From Paludifilum halophilum (GTDB taxonomy: Bacteria; Bacillota; Bacilli; Thermoactinomycetales; DSM-45169), in contig NZ_NOWF01000002.1 in assembly GCF_002245355.1 (NCBI RefSeq), positions 186,001-250,000 on the forward strand: a stretch of DNA of 64,000 nt. The letters are read 5' to 3'. Shown one piece after another: positions 1-8,050 of the stretch. Made by a program: the position numbers and the translations under genes. Below the pieces are notes generated by a model that made no database searches, was not told where the DNA came from, and saw only the letters and a program-made list of their open reading frames with translations. Every line of letters begins with the position of its first letter. Within the stretch, counting starts at the first letter, position 1.

Positions 1-130
1 CATCATTTCTTTTTATTTTACGATGAAATTGTGTTTTCTTCCAGGAGGTTGAAACGATCTTTACATAGAAAAAGGATTGGGATTCATGAACTTCCCGTAA
101 TTATTCTCCCGAATCAACGGATCCCATATA

Positions 131-156
131 AAAAAGCTCCGGTTTCCCGGAGCTTG
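131..156 (-). terminator. Rho-independent terminator of the Gly/Pro-rich gene
   Basis: On the minus strand a perfect stem AGCTCCGG / CCGGAGCT is followed by a run of six T. It lies just after the stop codon of the gene at 165-500. Confidence 0.8.
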
Positions 157-164
157 CTTCACTA

Positions 165-500
165 TTAAAAATCATCAGGGCCGAAGTCACCCGGAAACGG
201 CCCATCCCAAGGTTCCGGACCCCAATCCCAGCCCAATCCGTCTATATCCGGTCCGGGACCGGGGCCGAATCCTCCGAGTTCCGGATCGAATCCAGGTCCA
301 GGACCAGGGCCGGGGCCAGGACCGGGACCAGGACCGAATCCGGGACCGGGACCCGGCGGTCCGCCGAATGCCCCCGCTCCTCCCGGTCCGAACAGTCCCC
401 CTTTACCTATCCGACCCGGGCCGCTAAAACCTTTTCTGCCAAGACCTTTCGGCCGAGGAGCAAAACCGGGTGGTCTTTTTTTACCAAATAGGCCGAACAT
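165..500 (-). CDS. Gly/Pro-rich low-complexity small protein
   Basis: I do not recognise a family. From the ATG at 500 the protein has about 111 residues. It opens with MFGLFGKKRPPGF and a basic stretch, then runs through GPG repeats (roughly residues 40-85) into an acidic, Trp-containing tail (W-D-W-G-P-E-P-W). The reading frame extends upstream to 536, but the ATG at 500 is preceded by GGAAGGGG/GGGAG and is the better start. Such collagen-like proteins are common among spore-surface and envelope proteins of Firmicutes, but no targeting signal is visible. A terminator follows directly, so it is probably monocistronic. Confidence 0.6.
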   Translation of the reverse strand: MFGLFGKKRPPGFAPRPKGLGRKGFSGPGRIGKGGLFGPGGAGAFGGPPGPGPGFGPGPGPGPGPGPGPGFDPELGGFGPGPGPDIDGLGWDWGPEPWDGPFPGDFGPDDF

Positions 501-636
501 CTCCCTATCTACCCCTTCCGTGTGGATTAACGACAAGGCCCAGACTTCTGTCTCTGACCCTCACCCTATATCTATGCTCTAGGGGTTTCCCGCGAGTGGA
601 CCACCCGCGAGGAACAGGTGCGGATTTTTCAAATCC

Positions 637-790
637 TTGACCACTCCCCATGCCTAAAGGCAGGGGATTCTTGGGTAATCTCCCGCAACTGGGAGAAATG
701 GACCAAGCTCAAACCGTGAGCCCCACGGCGATGACTCTTAAACCTTCTTGCAGAATGTTTTTGGCGGCGTTGATGTCCCGATCGTGATGA
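637..790 (-). ncRNA. Putative omegaRNA (tnpB 3' end plus right end)
   Basis: In IS605-type TnpB systems the guide RNA comes from the tnpB 3' end and the right end, and its guide is the flanking DNA beyond the right cleavage site. Here the interval ends in the right-end hairpin and TCAA, so the guide would begin GGATTTGAAAAATCC. The 5' boundary is a guess; the 3' boundary is fixed by comparing the two copies. Confidence 0.45.
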
Positions 791-1839
791 GCACCACATT
801 CTGGGCATGTCCAATATCTCAGGTTTAGATTTTTTACGTCTCTGTTTCTATTCCCGCAGCAGGAACAGAGTTGGCTGGAAGGAAAAGTTCTACCGACTTT
901 GACAAGGGTTCTTCCAAACCATGTAGCCTTATACTCCAACATGGCGGCAAACTCAGACCATGACGCATCGGTGATGGATTTTGCCAACTTGTGGTTCTTT
1001 ACCAGGCTTTTGACTTGCAAGTCTTCCAAACAGATCCCTTGGTTTTCGTGAATCAGTTTGGTGGACAGCTTATGTAGAAAGTCACGCCTTACGTTGACGA
1101 TCTTTTCATGAATCTTTGCCACCTTGACTCTGGCTTTGTGCCAATTGGAACCGCCTTTTTGACGGCGGGACAGGATTCTTTGCCAGTGAGCTAATTTCTT
1201 TTCGTATTTTCTGAAGTACTTCGGTGCGTTTACCTTCGTTCCATCCGAGAGGATTGCAAAGTCTTTCAAACCCAGATCCACCCCTACCGCTTTCTCACGG
1301 TTGACGGGAACATAGGGACAAGCATTCATTTCACAAAGGAGAGAAACAAAGTATTTCCCCGATGGATTTCGACGGATGATGGCAGAAAGAATCCGCCCCT
1401 CCACTTCACGAGACTTCGCAAATTTCACCCAGCCGAGCTTGGGGAGCTTCATTTTGTTTCCCGCTACTTCAATCGTAGGTTTCCCGTTTTTCGGGTAGTT
1501 GCACTGGCTGGTGTAAGACTGGACGGGATTTTTTCTGCTTTTGAAGCGGGGACGGTCATTTTGTTTCTTGAAGAAACGGGAGAAGGCATCTCCCAGATTT
1601 TTTAATGCGTTTTGCAGGGAGGTAGAGTCCACTTCCCTTAACCATTCCCGTTCTTTCTTAAGTTCAGTGAGCAACTTGGAGCAAGCGTTGTAAGTCAATC
1701 CTTTCCCCGTTTGCTCGTACTGTTCATTCCACTTTGCCAGAAAGGAATTAAATATGAACCGGCTGCAACCAATGGATTGGTTGATGAGAGTCGCTTGTTC
1801 TTTGGTTGGGTACAAACGAAACTGAAATGCCTTGTACAT
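709..1839 (-). CDS. tnpB: TnpB RNA-guided nuclease (IS605 OrfB family)
   Basis: A 376-residue protein of usual TnpB length. An N-terminal OrfB helix-turn-helix region ([12 protein letters not shown]..) precedes a RuvC-like nuclease with motif I at VDLGLKD (about residue 190), motif II at CLEDL (about 273) and motif III at DRDINAAKN (353-361). A four-Cys zinc ribbon, CSCC..CPEC, lies at 325-348. All three acidic positions are present, so the nuclease looks intact. Known TnpB proteins cut DNA with an omegaRNA and favour retention of the element at its donor site. The start lies 4 bp beyond the tnpA stop, so the two genes are co-oriented and coupled. Confidence 0.93.
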   Translation of the reverse strand: MYKAFQFRLYPTKEQATLINQSIGCSRFIFNSFLAKWNEQYEQTGKGLTYNACSKLLTELKKEREWLREVDSTSLQNALKNLGDAFSRFFKKQNDRPRFKSRKNPVQSYTSQCNYPKNGKPTIEVAGNKMKLPKLGWVKFAKSREVEGRILSAIIRRNPSGKYFVSLLCEMNACPYVPVNREKAVGVDLGLKDFAILSDGTKVNAPKYFRKYEKKLAHWQRILSRRQKGGSNWHKARVKVAKIHEKIVNVRRDFLHKLSTKLIHENQGICLEDLQVKSLVKNHKLAKSITDASWSEFAAMLEYKATWFGRTLVKVGRTFPSSQLCSCCGNRNRDVKNLNLRYWTCPECGAHHDRDINAAKNILQEGLRVIAVGLTV

Positions 1840-1843
1840 GGGT

Positions 1844-2248
1844 TCACCTCCTTGTTTGAGTCTCCATGTACTGCTTGATCACTTCCAGGGTGACCGTTCC
1901 AACGGTTGCAACAAAATAGGAGTTTGTCCAAAGGGATGGGATTCGTGATTTCAAATGCGGAAATTCCTGTCTAAGGACTCGCGATGTGTACCCTTTGAGA
2001 TGCTTGACTGCCTTGTGTATGCCAAATTGAGGGTCACATTGTATGAATAAATGCACATGATCGGGCATGATTTCCATACGGGAAATCGTAACTTCCAGCT
2101 CTCTTGCTTTTTCTACGAACAGCTCTTTCAGCCGATCACTTACAGGCGAAACCAGCACTTTTCGTCGATACTTGGGACAAAAAACAACATGATACTTGCA
2201 GTCGTACACGACATTTCGATTACTTTGAACCGTTCTCAAATTCATCAC
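1844..2248 (-). CDS. tnpA: TnpA, Y1 HUH transposase (IS200 family)
   Basis: A 134-residue single-domain transposase. The HUH metal-binding motif is HVH at residues 64-66 and the nucleophilic tyrosine is probably Y127 in IKQYMETQ. The N-terminal [15 protein letters not shown] is characteristic of the family. It would cut and rejoin single-stranded left and right ends. It is the first gene of the element, upstream of tnpB, and appears intact, so it could also act on the deleted copy at 5553-5819. Confidence 0.93.
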   Translation of the reverse strand: MMNLRTVQSNRNVVYDCKYHVVFCPKYRRKVLVSPVSDRLKELFVEKARELEVTISRMEIMPDHVHLFIQCDPQFGIHKAVKHLKGYTSRVLRQEFPHLKSRIPSLWTNSYFVATVGTVTLEVIKQYMETQTRR

Positions 2249-2428
2249 CTATTGCCAATTTTACAACGAACATTAGATAGATTCAAGATATCTAGTTAAA
2301 CAGGCGCAAAAAAAGAGAGCAAAAGATGGTCAGGCTTGCGAGAGGAGGAAAACCAACCCCCTCCCTCGCCTGACGCTCACTCTCATCCCCATAGCTGAAG
2401 CTAGAGGTTTTCTCGCTCGCAAAGATAT

Positions 2429-2460
2429 AAAAAAAGAACCCCGGTACGGGTTACCGGGGT
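2429..2460 (-). terminator. Terminator of the MFS gene, abutted by the IS left end
   Basis: On the minus strand the stem ACCCCGGTA / TACCGGGGT is followed by TTCTTTTTTTAT. The IS605 left end begins immediately after this T-tract, so the element used the terminator tail as its TTTAT-type target. Confidence 0.85.
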
Positions 2461-2483
2461 GTAGCTAACATTTTCCGAATGGG

Positions 2484-3725
2484 TCACGAAACTTTGTGAG
2501 AAACAGAAGCATCGGCCTCATTTTTGGAAGCCTTATAAGAAGAGACCGGGCCACCGAGACCGAGCCGCAACCACCAAGCGCCCAGTAAAAGCATGCCGGC
2601 GGTCACGATAAACAATCCCCGAATCCCGATCAAACCGGTCAGAAAACCTCCGGTAATCGGCCCCAACATATTTCCCAGGAAAGTGGCGCTGGTACTGTAA
2701 CCGTAAGCCGTACTCTCTTTACCCACCGGAGCATGCCGGCGGATCAACGCATTCAGAGAAGGAAGCAAGCCTCCGACGCACAATCCCAGGAAGAAACGAA
2801 GCGCCAACAACTGCCAGACGTCAGCCACCACGGAATGCGGGATAAAGATGACAGCGGCTCCCAGCATGGAGAGGAATAAAACCTTTTCCGACCCGTACCG
2901 GTCACCGAAACGACCCAACCAAGGAGAAGCCAGCATATTGGCCAAACCGGTGAGAGCCGTTACCAAACCGGCGAAAAAGGCAATATAGCCTCCGGGGGCA
3001 CCCAGGTTCGATACGAACAAGGACATCTGAGGCATCGGGGCCAACATGGCAAACTGCAACATGAAACCGACGGTGAAGAGAATCAGCAACGGTCGCTGAT
3101 GCAGGATAAAGGAACCCTCGGCAAAGAATCCGGGCCGCGTCTGATTCCGGTCGGGCTTCACTTCCTCTTTGACCAGAAACAAAACTACAAAGGTGGCGAT
3201 GGCAATGGTGACACTGGTGAAAAAGAAAATCGTGCGGAAAGGCATGACTTCCGCCAGCAGCCCGCCGATAAAAGGGCCCATGATATTGCCGGCAACAGCG
3301 CCTGATTGAAGCATTCCCAGGGCATACCCCGCCTTCTCTTTCGGGGTATTCGTCGCTGTAAGCGAGATGGAGGCAGGGATAAATCCGGAAATCGTCCCGT
3401 TTAACAGGCGTAAAAACAGGAGCTGTAAGGGACTGACCGCCATCCCCGTCAACAGGATAACGATCGACATGCCGAATCCCGACCGGAGTACCATAATCTT
3501 TCGACCGACTTTATCGGCCAGACTCCCCCAGACCGGAGCCATCAAAAAGGCGGACAGGAAGTTGATACCAAAGATGAGCCCCGCCCACATCTGGGTTTTT
3601 TCGGGATCGGTCACTCCCATCTCCTTCAGATAAAGGGGAAGGAAGGGAATGATCATACTCATCGCACCCATGACCAAAAACTGGCATACCATTAAAATGT
3701 ATAAATTTCGTTTCCAAGACTCCAT
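2484..3725 (-). CDS. MFS drug-efflux-type transporter (DHA1 family)
   Basis: A 413-residue, 12-helix major facilitator protein. The loop 2-3 signature GSLADKVGRK appears near residue 68, and a related copy, GRFGDRYGSEK, lies in the second half. The QSGAVAGNIMGPFIGG stretch in helix 5 resembles the antiporter motif C region of proton-driven drug exporters (MdtG/YitG-like). Substrate cannot be read from sequence. It is monocistronic: GGAGGGAG lies upstream of the ATG and a strong terminator follows. The gene on its upstream side is ylbG. Confidence 0.85.
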   Translation of the reverse strand: MESWKRNLYILMVCQFLVMGAMSMIIPFLPLYLKEMGVTDPEKTQMWAGLIFGINFLSAFLMAPVWGSLADKVGRKIMVLRSGFGMSIVILLTGMAVSPLQLLFLRLLNGTISGFIPASISLTATNTPKEKAGYALGMLQSGAVAGNIMGPFIGGLLAEVMPFRTIFFFTSVTIAIATFVVLFLVKEEVKPDRNQTRPGFFAEGSFILHQRPLLILFTVGFMLQFAMLAPMPQMSLFVSNLGAPGGYIAFFAGLVTALTGLANMLASPWLGRFGDRYGSEKVLFLSMLGAAVIFIPHSVVADVWQLLALRFFLGLCVGGLLPSLNALIRRHAPVGKESTAYGYSTSATFLGNMLGPITGGFLTGLIGIRGLFIVTAGMLLLGAWWLRLGLGGPVSSYKASKNEADASVSHKVS

Positions 3726-3806
3726 CGTTCTCTCTCGCTCTCCCTCCTACTCATTTCCCATTGACATTTCGTATAACAGAAGTTCCATATAGCGAAATAT
3801 ACAACC

Positions 3807-3839
3807 AAAAAAAGCTGCCTCGTCCGTTCACCAGGCAGC
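3807..3839 (-). terminator. Terminator downstream of ylbG
   Basis: On the minus strand the stem GCTGCCT / AGGCAGC is followed by seven T. It lies between the ylbG stop and the MFS promoter region. Confidence 0.8.
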
Positions 3840-3892
3840 GACTTCTCGTTCAGCGTTTCATCAAGCTCATTTCATTCACTCGTTATTCCTGT

Positions 3893-4132
3893 TTATGAAT
3901 GGAATTCCGTAGCCAACTCCCGACGAAGAGAGCGCTCTACCCGAGTGACGAAGGGCATCCGCTCGATCCGTGGAATCATCCGGTCGGCTTTCCGTCCGTC
4001 GATATAAAGAAACACATACTTCAAGCGCTTGGATACATAGTGAATATTGCCCATGCGCCCCAATGAACGGGCTGCCTTGAGATCCTTAACCCAAACAGCC
4101 AAGCCGAGCCGTTCCGCGATCTCAATAGACAT
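3893..4132 (-). CDS. ylbG: YlbG family protein (DUF2129)
   Basis: A 79-residue cytosolic protein. The family signature is clear: LAVWVKDLKAARSLGRMGNIHYVSKRLKYVFLY (residues 11-43), then PFVTRVERS near 60-68. Its biochemical function is not established. As in Bacillus it lies close to ylbF, here on the same strand but with an unrelated plus-strand gene between them. The ATG at 4132 is preceded by AAGGAGATACGGTTC. Confidence 0.9.
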   Translation of the reverse strand: MSIEIAERLGLAVWVKDLKAARSLGRMGNIHYVSKRLKYVFLYIDGRKADRMIPRIERMPFVTRVERSLRRELATEFHS

Positions 4133-4362
4133 GAACCGTATCTCCTTTTCCTCGGGGTTGAAAAGGTGCTTACTTCCTAAGAAAACAACTCCTCAACGGG
4201 ATTGTCAAACTTCCTTGAAGAGAATTTTTCTGGAACCTTTTTTCTTACAACGTTAACAATATCTCTATATATATGGTAGCACGCTTTTTTCCATAAAGCA
4301 AACCCGCGTCGTTTTCGCCCCGGGCGGATTCCGATGTTACAATGGGCCGGGGAGGGAACAAA

Positions 4363-4692
4363 ATGCTGGAACGAATGCGCGATCGACTTATCCGACGGCT
4401 GATATCCGCCGAAACGTGTCTGAAAGTGACTTCCCGTACTTATGCGGGAGTTCCCTTTCTGTATATCTTGCCCGGGAAATCCCAGGACGAGAAAAAGATC
4501 AGCCAGTCCATCCGTCGCACGGCGGCTCATCTTACACGGCATACGGAGCTTTCCTGGGAGTGCAGCTATGTCCGAACCTCGGGCGAGGAATTGGTCTACC
4601 GGTTTCGGTTTTTGTATCCCGACCAAAAGAGTTTTTGTTGCGGAAATCAGTGTTCCGACTGTGTCCTTCAGCGCCGACAAACAAAGGGATAA
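4363..4692 (+). CDS. Hypothetical protein with C-terminal CCxxxCxxC
   Basis: A 109-residue protein of unrecognised family starting at ATG 4363 behind GGGGAGGGAACAAA. The N-terminus is basic and helical (MLERMRDRLIRRLIS). The C-terminus carries SFCCGNQCSDCVLQRR, four closely spaced cysteines that suggest a bound metal. It converges on ylbF with 6 bp between stops. A minus-strand reading frame overlaps it, but only this one has a good ribosome binding site and a plausible protein. Confidence 0.55.
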   Translation: MLERMRDRLIRRLISAETCLKVTSRTYAGVPFLYILPGKSQDEKKISQSIRRTAAHLTRHTELSWECSYVRTSGEELVYRFRFLYPDQKSFCCGNQCSDCVLQRRQTKG

Positions 4693-4698
4693 CCTTTT

Positions 4699-5109
4699 TT
4701 ACCCGCAGCCTTTATTGGCCTTTTTCAGCTCTCTGGGATCGTTGATGGGTACTTTGATCGAATCGGAAACAGAACGAGCAAGCGTACGACTCACCTCGCT
4801 CAGCAGATCATCTAATTTTTCTTCGATCTCCAGATACTCGCGAATCTTGGGGTGCTCCTTCATATGTTTGAGAAAAGCCTCCGCCTCTTCCTTAGCGGCG
4901 TGGTAGTCGGGATGGAAATGGCCGAACCGCTGGCAATCCTCGAAGATCTCCTTTTTCCTTTGAAAACGTCGGATCAGCTTTTGCGCTTCCTCATCCTGAC
5001 CCAATTCACTTTTCAGTTCCAAATAACGGTGCACTTCGGCGGATTCATTGATTCGATCCGCCAGGTTATATGCTTCAAGTACTAAATCTGCCATATTTAA
5101 CGAACTCAC
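4699..5109 (-). CDS. ylbF: YlbF/RicF family regulator
   Basis: A 136-residue, almost entirely helical protein of the YlbF/YmcA family (DUF964). In Bacillus subtilis YlbF forms the Ric complex with YmcA and YaaT, which affects RNase Y-dependent mRNA processing, competence, biofilm and sporulation. Visible here are the helical core DLVLEAYNLADRINES..EAQKLIRRFQRKKE and the C-terminal NKGCG, whose cysteine matches the [4Fe-4S]-binding tail of RicF. GTG 5109 is the likely start (GGAGGGATCGAT before it). Confidence 0.88.
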   Translation of the reverse strand: MSSLNMADLVLEAYNLADRINESAEVHRYLELKSELGQDEEAQKLIRRFQRKKEIFEDCQRFGHFHPDYHAAKEEAEAFLKHMKEHPKIREYLEIEEKLDDLLSEVSRTLARSVSDSIKVPINDPRELKKANKGCG

Positions 5110-5205
5110 ATCGATCCCTCCAACCTTATCTTAACATATAAGGAATTTATCTTCACACAGGGATCCGGGAAAAATGCCTTCATGATCCATTGAATGTTGC
5201 CGGAA

Positions 5206-5256
5206 AAAAAGACCCGCCAACCCCCTGGGGATACCCAGGAATCCGGCAAGCCATGA
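5206..5256 (-). terminator. Probable terminator of the XPB operon
   Basis: On the minus strand an imperfect GCC..CCTGGGTATCCCCAGG..GGC hairpin is followed by GGGTC and seven T, immediately downstream of the last small gene at 5267-5440. Confidence 0.5.
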
Positions 5257-5266
5257 ACATAAGGAG

Positions 5267-5440
5267 TCAGACGATCTGTTTTCCGGAACGCTCCGTATGA
5301 AGGACAACCGCCCGGATCGCCTGCTCCACAGCCCGGTCGATCCGCTCCGGAGTCCAAGCGCGTTCCGTGTCCAATACACGCAGTTTTTTAAATTTCCCCC
5401 TGGCGTTGATCGGTTCATGGTCCGAATTCTTTTCGATCAA
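5267..5440 (-). CDS. Small hypothetical protein, last gene of the XPB operon
   Basis: A 57-codon frame with TTG start at 5440 overlapping the stop of the previous gene (TTGA arrangement), preceded by AGAAAGGCGG. The product is hydrophilic: KNSDHEPINARGKFKK, then LDTERAWTPERIDRAVEQAI, ending RSGKQIV. No family recognised. Support comes from codon bias like the neighbours, the coupled start and a terminator right behind it. It is short, so certainty is limited. Confidence 0.45.
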   Translation of the reverse strand: MIEKNSDHEPINARGKFKKLRVLDTERAWTPERIDRAVEQAIRAVVLHTERSGKQIV

Positions 5441-5544
5441 ACCACTACCGCCTTTCTGCCGTCAGCGTCCTTCGCCAAACGCTGTATCCGGCGGGTTTTC
5501 AAAATTCGGGCCGCCACCAACAACAGATATTTTCTCTCTAACAT
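5437..5544 (-). CDS. Very small basic protein, coupled in the XPB operon
   Basis: A 35-residue frame, MLERKYLLLVAARILK followed by a basic tail, from ATG 5544. Its upstream DNA is now the right end of the mini-IS (5553). If the insertion is removed, its ATG overlaps the stop of the membrane-protein gene as TAATG, a typical operon junction. Its own stop overlaps the TTG of the next gene. This chain of overlaps is the main evidence that it is real. Function unknown. Confidence 0.4.
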   Translation of the reverse strand: MLERKYLLLVAARILKTRRIQRLAKDADGRKAVVV

Positions 5545-5552
5545 TATATCAT

Positions 5553-5819
5553 TTGACCACTCCCCATGCCTAAAGGCAGGGGGTTCTTGGGTAATCTCCC
5601 GCAACCGGGAGAAATGGACCAAGCTCAAACCGTGGGCCCCACGGCGATAACTCTTAAACCTTCTTGCAGAATGTTTTTGGCGGCGTTGATGTCCCGATCG
5701 TGATGAACACCACATTCTGGGCATGTCCAATATCTCAGGTTCAGATTTTTTACGTCTCTGTTTCTATTCCCGCAGCAGGAACAGAGGCTGAAGCTAGGGG
5801 TTTTCTCGCTCGCAAAGAT
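5553..5819 (-). mobile_element. Internally deleted IS605 (267-bp mini-element)
   Basis: Nearly identical to the right-end 160 bp of the element at 637-2426, joined directly to about 35 bp of its left end. Minus-strand order: ATCTTTGCGAGCGAG, TAGCTTCAGC, then CTCTGTTCCTGC in the tnpB zinc-ribbon codons, tnpB 3' end, right-end hairpin, TCAA. About 1.5 kb (all of tnpA, most of tnpB) is missing. Flanks are TTTAT on the left and ATGATATAATG on the right. The left-end hairpin has lost its outer base pairs at the deletion junction, so mobility may be reduced. Confidence 0.88.
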
Positions 5820-6062
5820 ATAAATCCCGGCGAAGGCGAGATGGTCGACCCACACCCGGCGAATATCCTCCACAAACAGTGGCGTTAAAAATAACACCGT
5901 TACCCGTGTGGCCCCATAGTTGTACCATTCGCCCAACCTTCCCGTCCACATGACCAGGGAAGCGAAAAAGGCTCCAATGAATTTCCACACAAAATCTCCG
6001 CTGAAACGGGGGAATGGCTCCGCTTCGCGCCTTCCCCCCCGCTCTGCAGGCAATGGCTCCAT
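5625..6062 (-). pseudogene. Small membrane protein gene fused in frame to the TnpB C-terminus by the mini-IS
   Basis: From ATG 6062 (strong GGGGAGGGGAG before it) the frame encodes an acidic/basic N-terminus and hydrophobic stretches ([38 protein letters not shown]). At AFAGIY it enters the IS left end and continues in frame through [11 protein letters not shown] into the TnpB zinc ribbon and RuvC motif III ([25 protein letters not shown]), stopping at 5625. Removing the IS restores a natural end, ...AGIYMI and stop, overlapping the next ATG. The original product had about 83 residues. The chimera may still be a functional membrane protein with a 65-residue tail. Original family not recognised. 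Confidence 0.6.
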
Positions 6063-6157
6063 CAACTCCCCTCCCCTGTACTCTTTCGCGCTGGGGAAGG
6101 AAAACCCTTCCTTTCCTCTCGAACGATCGATCGAGGAAAGTCCCGATCATCCGCAGA

Positions 6158-8050
6158 TTACAGCTCTTGCCAAGGAGGGAGAATTTGCACCGCCCGGACA
6201 CGATCCAGGTGAATCCGCTCCGTTTTACCCGTGTCATTCACTCCCTCCGCCATCCAGAATCCACCGATGCAAGCCAAACGTCCGGGGGAAAACCGTCGAT
6301 GCCCCCCTTCCCGATCCTCCCACTTCAAGTCGAGGCGCATTTGGACAGCTTTGCGAAAAATATCCCGAAGGGTGGAGGGATGGTACGGGCGAAGCGCCGA
6401 ACTCCACATCCGGGGCAAATGTTGAAAACCGGGAACCGCATCTTCCACTTGAGGAAAGCCGCTGACAGTATTCACAGGCAAGTCCGCCGATTTCCCTTCC
6501 CATTCCTCAACAGTCAAAATCGGTTCCCGGGTATCCAGCCACCATGGGTCCTCCGCCTCTTCGCTCAACCGAGAGGAAAATCCTCGTTTTTCCAGCCAAT
6601 CACGAAGGCCTTCCATCTCTTCTTCTTCAACCAGAAAAGTTCCGGAGGCTCCCACCTGTTTCACACGGGCCTCAACCTCGGGATTTTGGATTAACTCCCG
6701 CCGAATCCGATCTTCCCGGATTTCCATCAACCACACCCGGCGAAACGAAATTCCTCCGCCCCGATCGGCCCATTGGCGAACACCGTTTTCCACATTTTTC
6801 GGTAGCTTTTCTGCAGACAGATTTTGCAGGGTTTCGATCATTCTTTCCCCGGTCAGCCCTTGATCCACCCCTCGACAGACGGAATCGGCATTGAGATCGT
6901 AAACTTGAATTTGTTCTCCGCCCATCCAGTCGGCAAATTGGGCCAATACCCACCGCTGGGATGGGGGAAAGGAAACCGGGACCATCACCTCAAAGTCCGG
7001 TTTCACAACCCCTTTCAGCCGGGACTGTTCCCCGGGAACATCGGGGAAAAGGGAGGACCAGCGCCATACACTCTCTTTACGATCCCGTCCCGTTTCCATC
7101 CACCCCATAGCAGCCAGGGGACGGATCCATCTCTTTTCCAAATCCTCCGCCAAAGCGCTGACTTTTCCCATGGCTCCGGCTTCCGCCTTCCAGTCCAGCA
7201 CCCATTGTCTGAGAGCGACAGGATTTTTCCTCCCCCGCCGTTCCATCAACCGCCACAGACTGTCCCGTTCCGGACACGGCCCCAACAGTCGGTCCCGAGA
7301 AAACCGATATAGAAGTTCCGTTCGCTTTCCCCATGAAAGATGCAACCAGCTGTGCACACGTTCCGCCTGCAGGGACAGACAACCTTGTTCCTCCCGAACC
7401 AGTCCCAGCCATCTGGCGGCATCCAGAACCATTGAAACCACGGGAAAGGCGTCCCCCTCTCCCCAGACGGTCCCGGCCAGATCATCGGCGTCCGCCTCCA
7501 GCTCCGCATCCAGCTTCTGCAACATTCGCCTGTGAATCCGGCCTTCCTTTGTCAGCGTCACTTTTTCCCGGTTCACCAAGATAAGAAAATGAAAAAGGAG
7601 GTTCCACAATCCATTTCCCGAGGGAACTTCCCATTCCGACTCACTGGCAATCCCGCCGTCTTCCTCCCAAACTGAAGAAAGGAAGGCTTGACGAACCTCA
7701 TCCGGGCACCAAAAAACCGGGTTTCCCCGGGGCCGTTGCAGCAAAAAGCAGACCCCTTTCTGCCGCAGCAGCGTCAAACCGAGGCGAAGACGGGCCGGTG
7801 ACAGATTCCCCTTTTCCCAGACGGGATCCTGATCATGGAAGGGACGACAACCGATATGGAAGACGATTTCCTTTAAAATTTGCCGTTCCAGGCAGGTCCA
7901 TCCCTTCATTTCCCTGACCAGCTTTTTTCCATCGGTCAAAGGCTCAGCCAGGGAAGATGGAGCGGAACTCTTCAACCCCCGACAACGGGCGATTTGCCGG
8001 CGGTCTTCCTCCGACATGGCATGAAAACACGTTTGAAGGGAGGGTAACAT
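6158..8050 (-). CDS. XPB-partner protein with helicase XPB/Ssl2 N-terminal-like domain
   Basis: A 630-residue protein whose ATG directly follows the XPB stop (TGAATG), so the two are translationally coupled. The middle and C-terminal part (VVKPDFEVMVPVSFPPSQRWVLAQFADW..., near residues 345-375) matches the pattern of bacterial helicase-associated proteins that carry the XPB_Ssl2 domain as a separate gene. The N-terminal region is rich in Trp/Arg and winged-helix-like segments. It presumably works with the helicase in DNA repair or transcription-coupled processes; the exact role in bacteria is poorly known. Confidence 0.75.
   Translation of the reverse strand: MLPSLQTCFHAMSEEDRRQIARCRGLKSSAPSSLAEPLTDGKKLVREMKGWTCLERQILKEIVFHIGCRPFHDQDPVWEKGNLSPARLRLGLTLLRQKGVCFLLQRPRGNPVFWCPDEVRQAFLSSVWEEDGGIASESEWEVPSGNGLWNLLFHFLILVNREKVTLTKEGRIHRRMLQKLDAELEADADDLAGTVWGEGDAFPVVSMVLDAARWLGLVREEQGCLSLQAERVHSWLHLSWGKRTELLYRFSRDRLLGPCPERDSLWRLMERRGRKNPVALRQWVLDWKAEAGAMGKVSALAEDLEKRWIRPLAAMGWMETGRDRKESVWRWSSLFPDVPGEQSRLKGVVKPDFEVMVPVSFPPSQRWVLAQFADWMGGEQIQVYDLNADSVCRGVDQGLTGERMIETLQNLSAEKLPKNVENGVRQWADRGGGISFRRVWLMEIREDRIRRELIQNPEVEARVKQVGASGTFLVEEEEMEGLRDWLEKRGFSSRLSEEAEDPWWLDTREPILTVEEWEGKSADLPVNTVSGFPQVEDAVPGFQHLPRMWSSALRPYHPSTLRDIFRKAVQMRLDLKWEDREGGHRRFSPGRLACIGGFWMAEGVNDTGKTERIHLDRVRAVQILPPWQEL

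Larger units (their letters stand above)
637..2426 (-). mobile_element. IS200/IS605-family element, complete (tnpA + tnpB)
   Basis: The ends were placed by comparison with the deleted copy at 5553-5819. Read on the minus strand, the left end starts ATCTTTGCGAGCG after a TTTAT flank and carries the hairpin TAGCT-TC-AGCTA (2392-2403). The right end has the imperfect hairpin CCCTGCCT..AGGCATGGGG and finishes in TCAA at 637-640, the same right cleavage tetranucleotide as IS608. There are no inverted repeats or target duplications, as expected for HUH transposition. The left end abuts the T-tract of the terminator behind the MFS gene. Confidence 0.9.

Noticed and set aside
4177-4680. Minus-strand frame opposite the CCxxxCxxC gene
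   Set aside because: No ribosome binding site and no plausible domain; the plus-strand frame is better supported.
5625-5790. Functional second TnpB
   Set aside because: Only the zinc ribbon and motif III remain; RuvC motifs I and II are missing.
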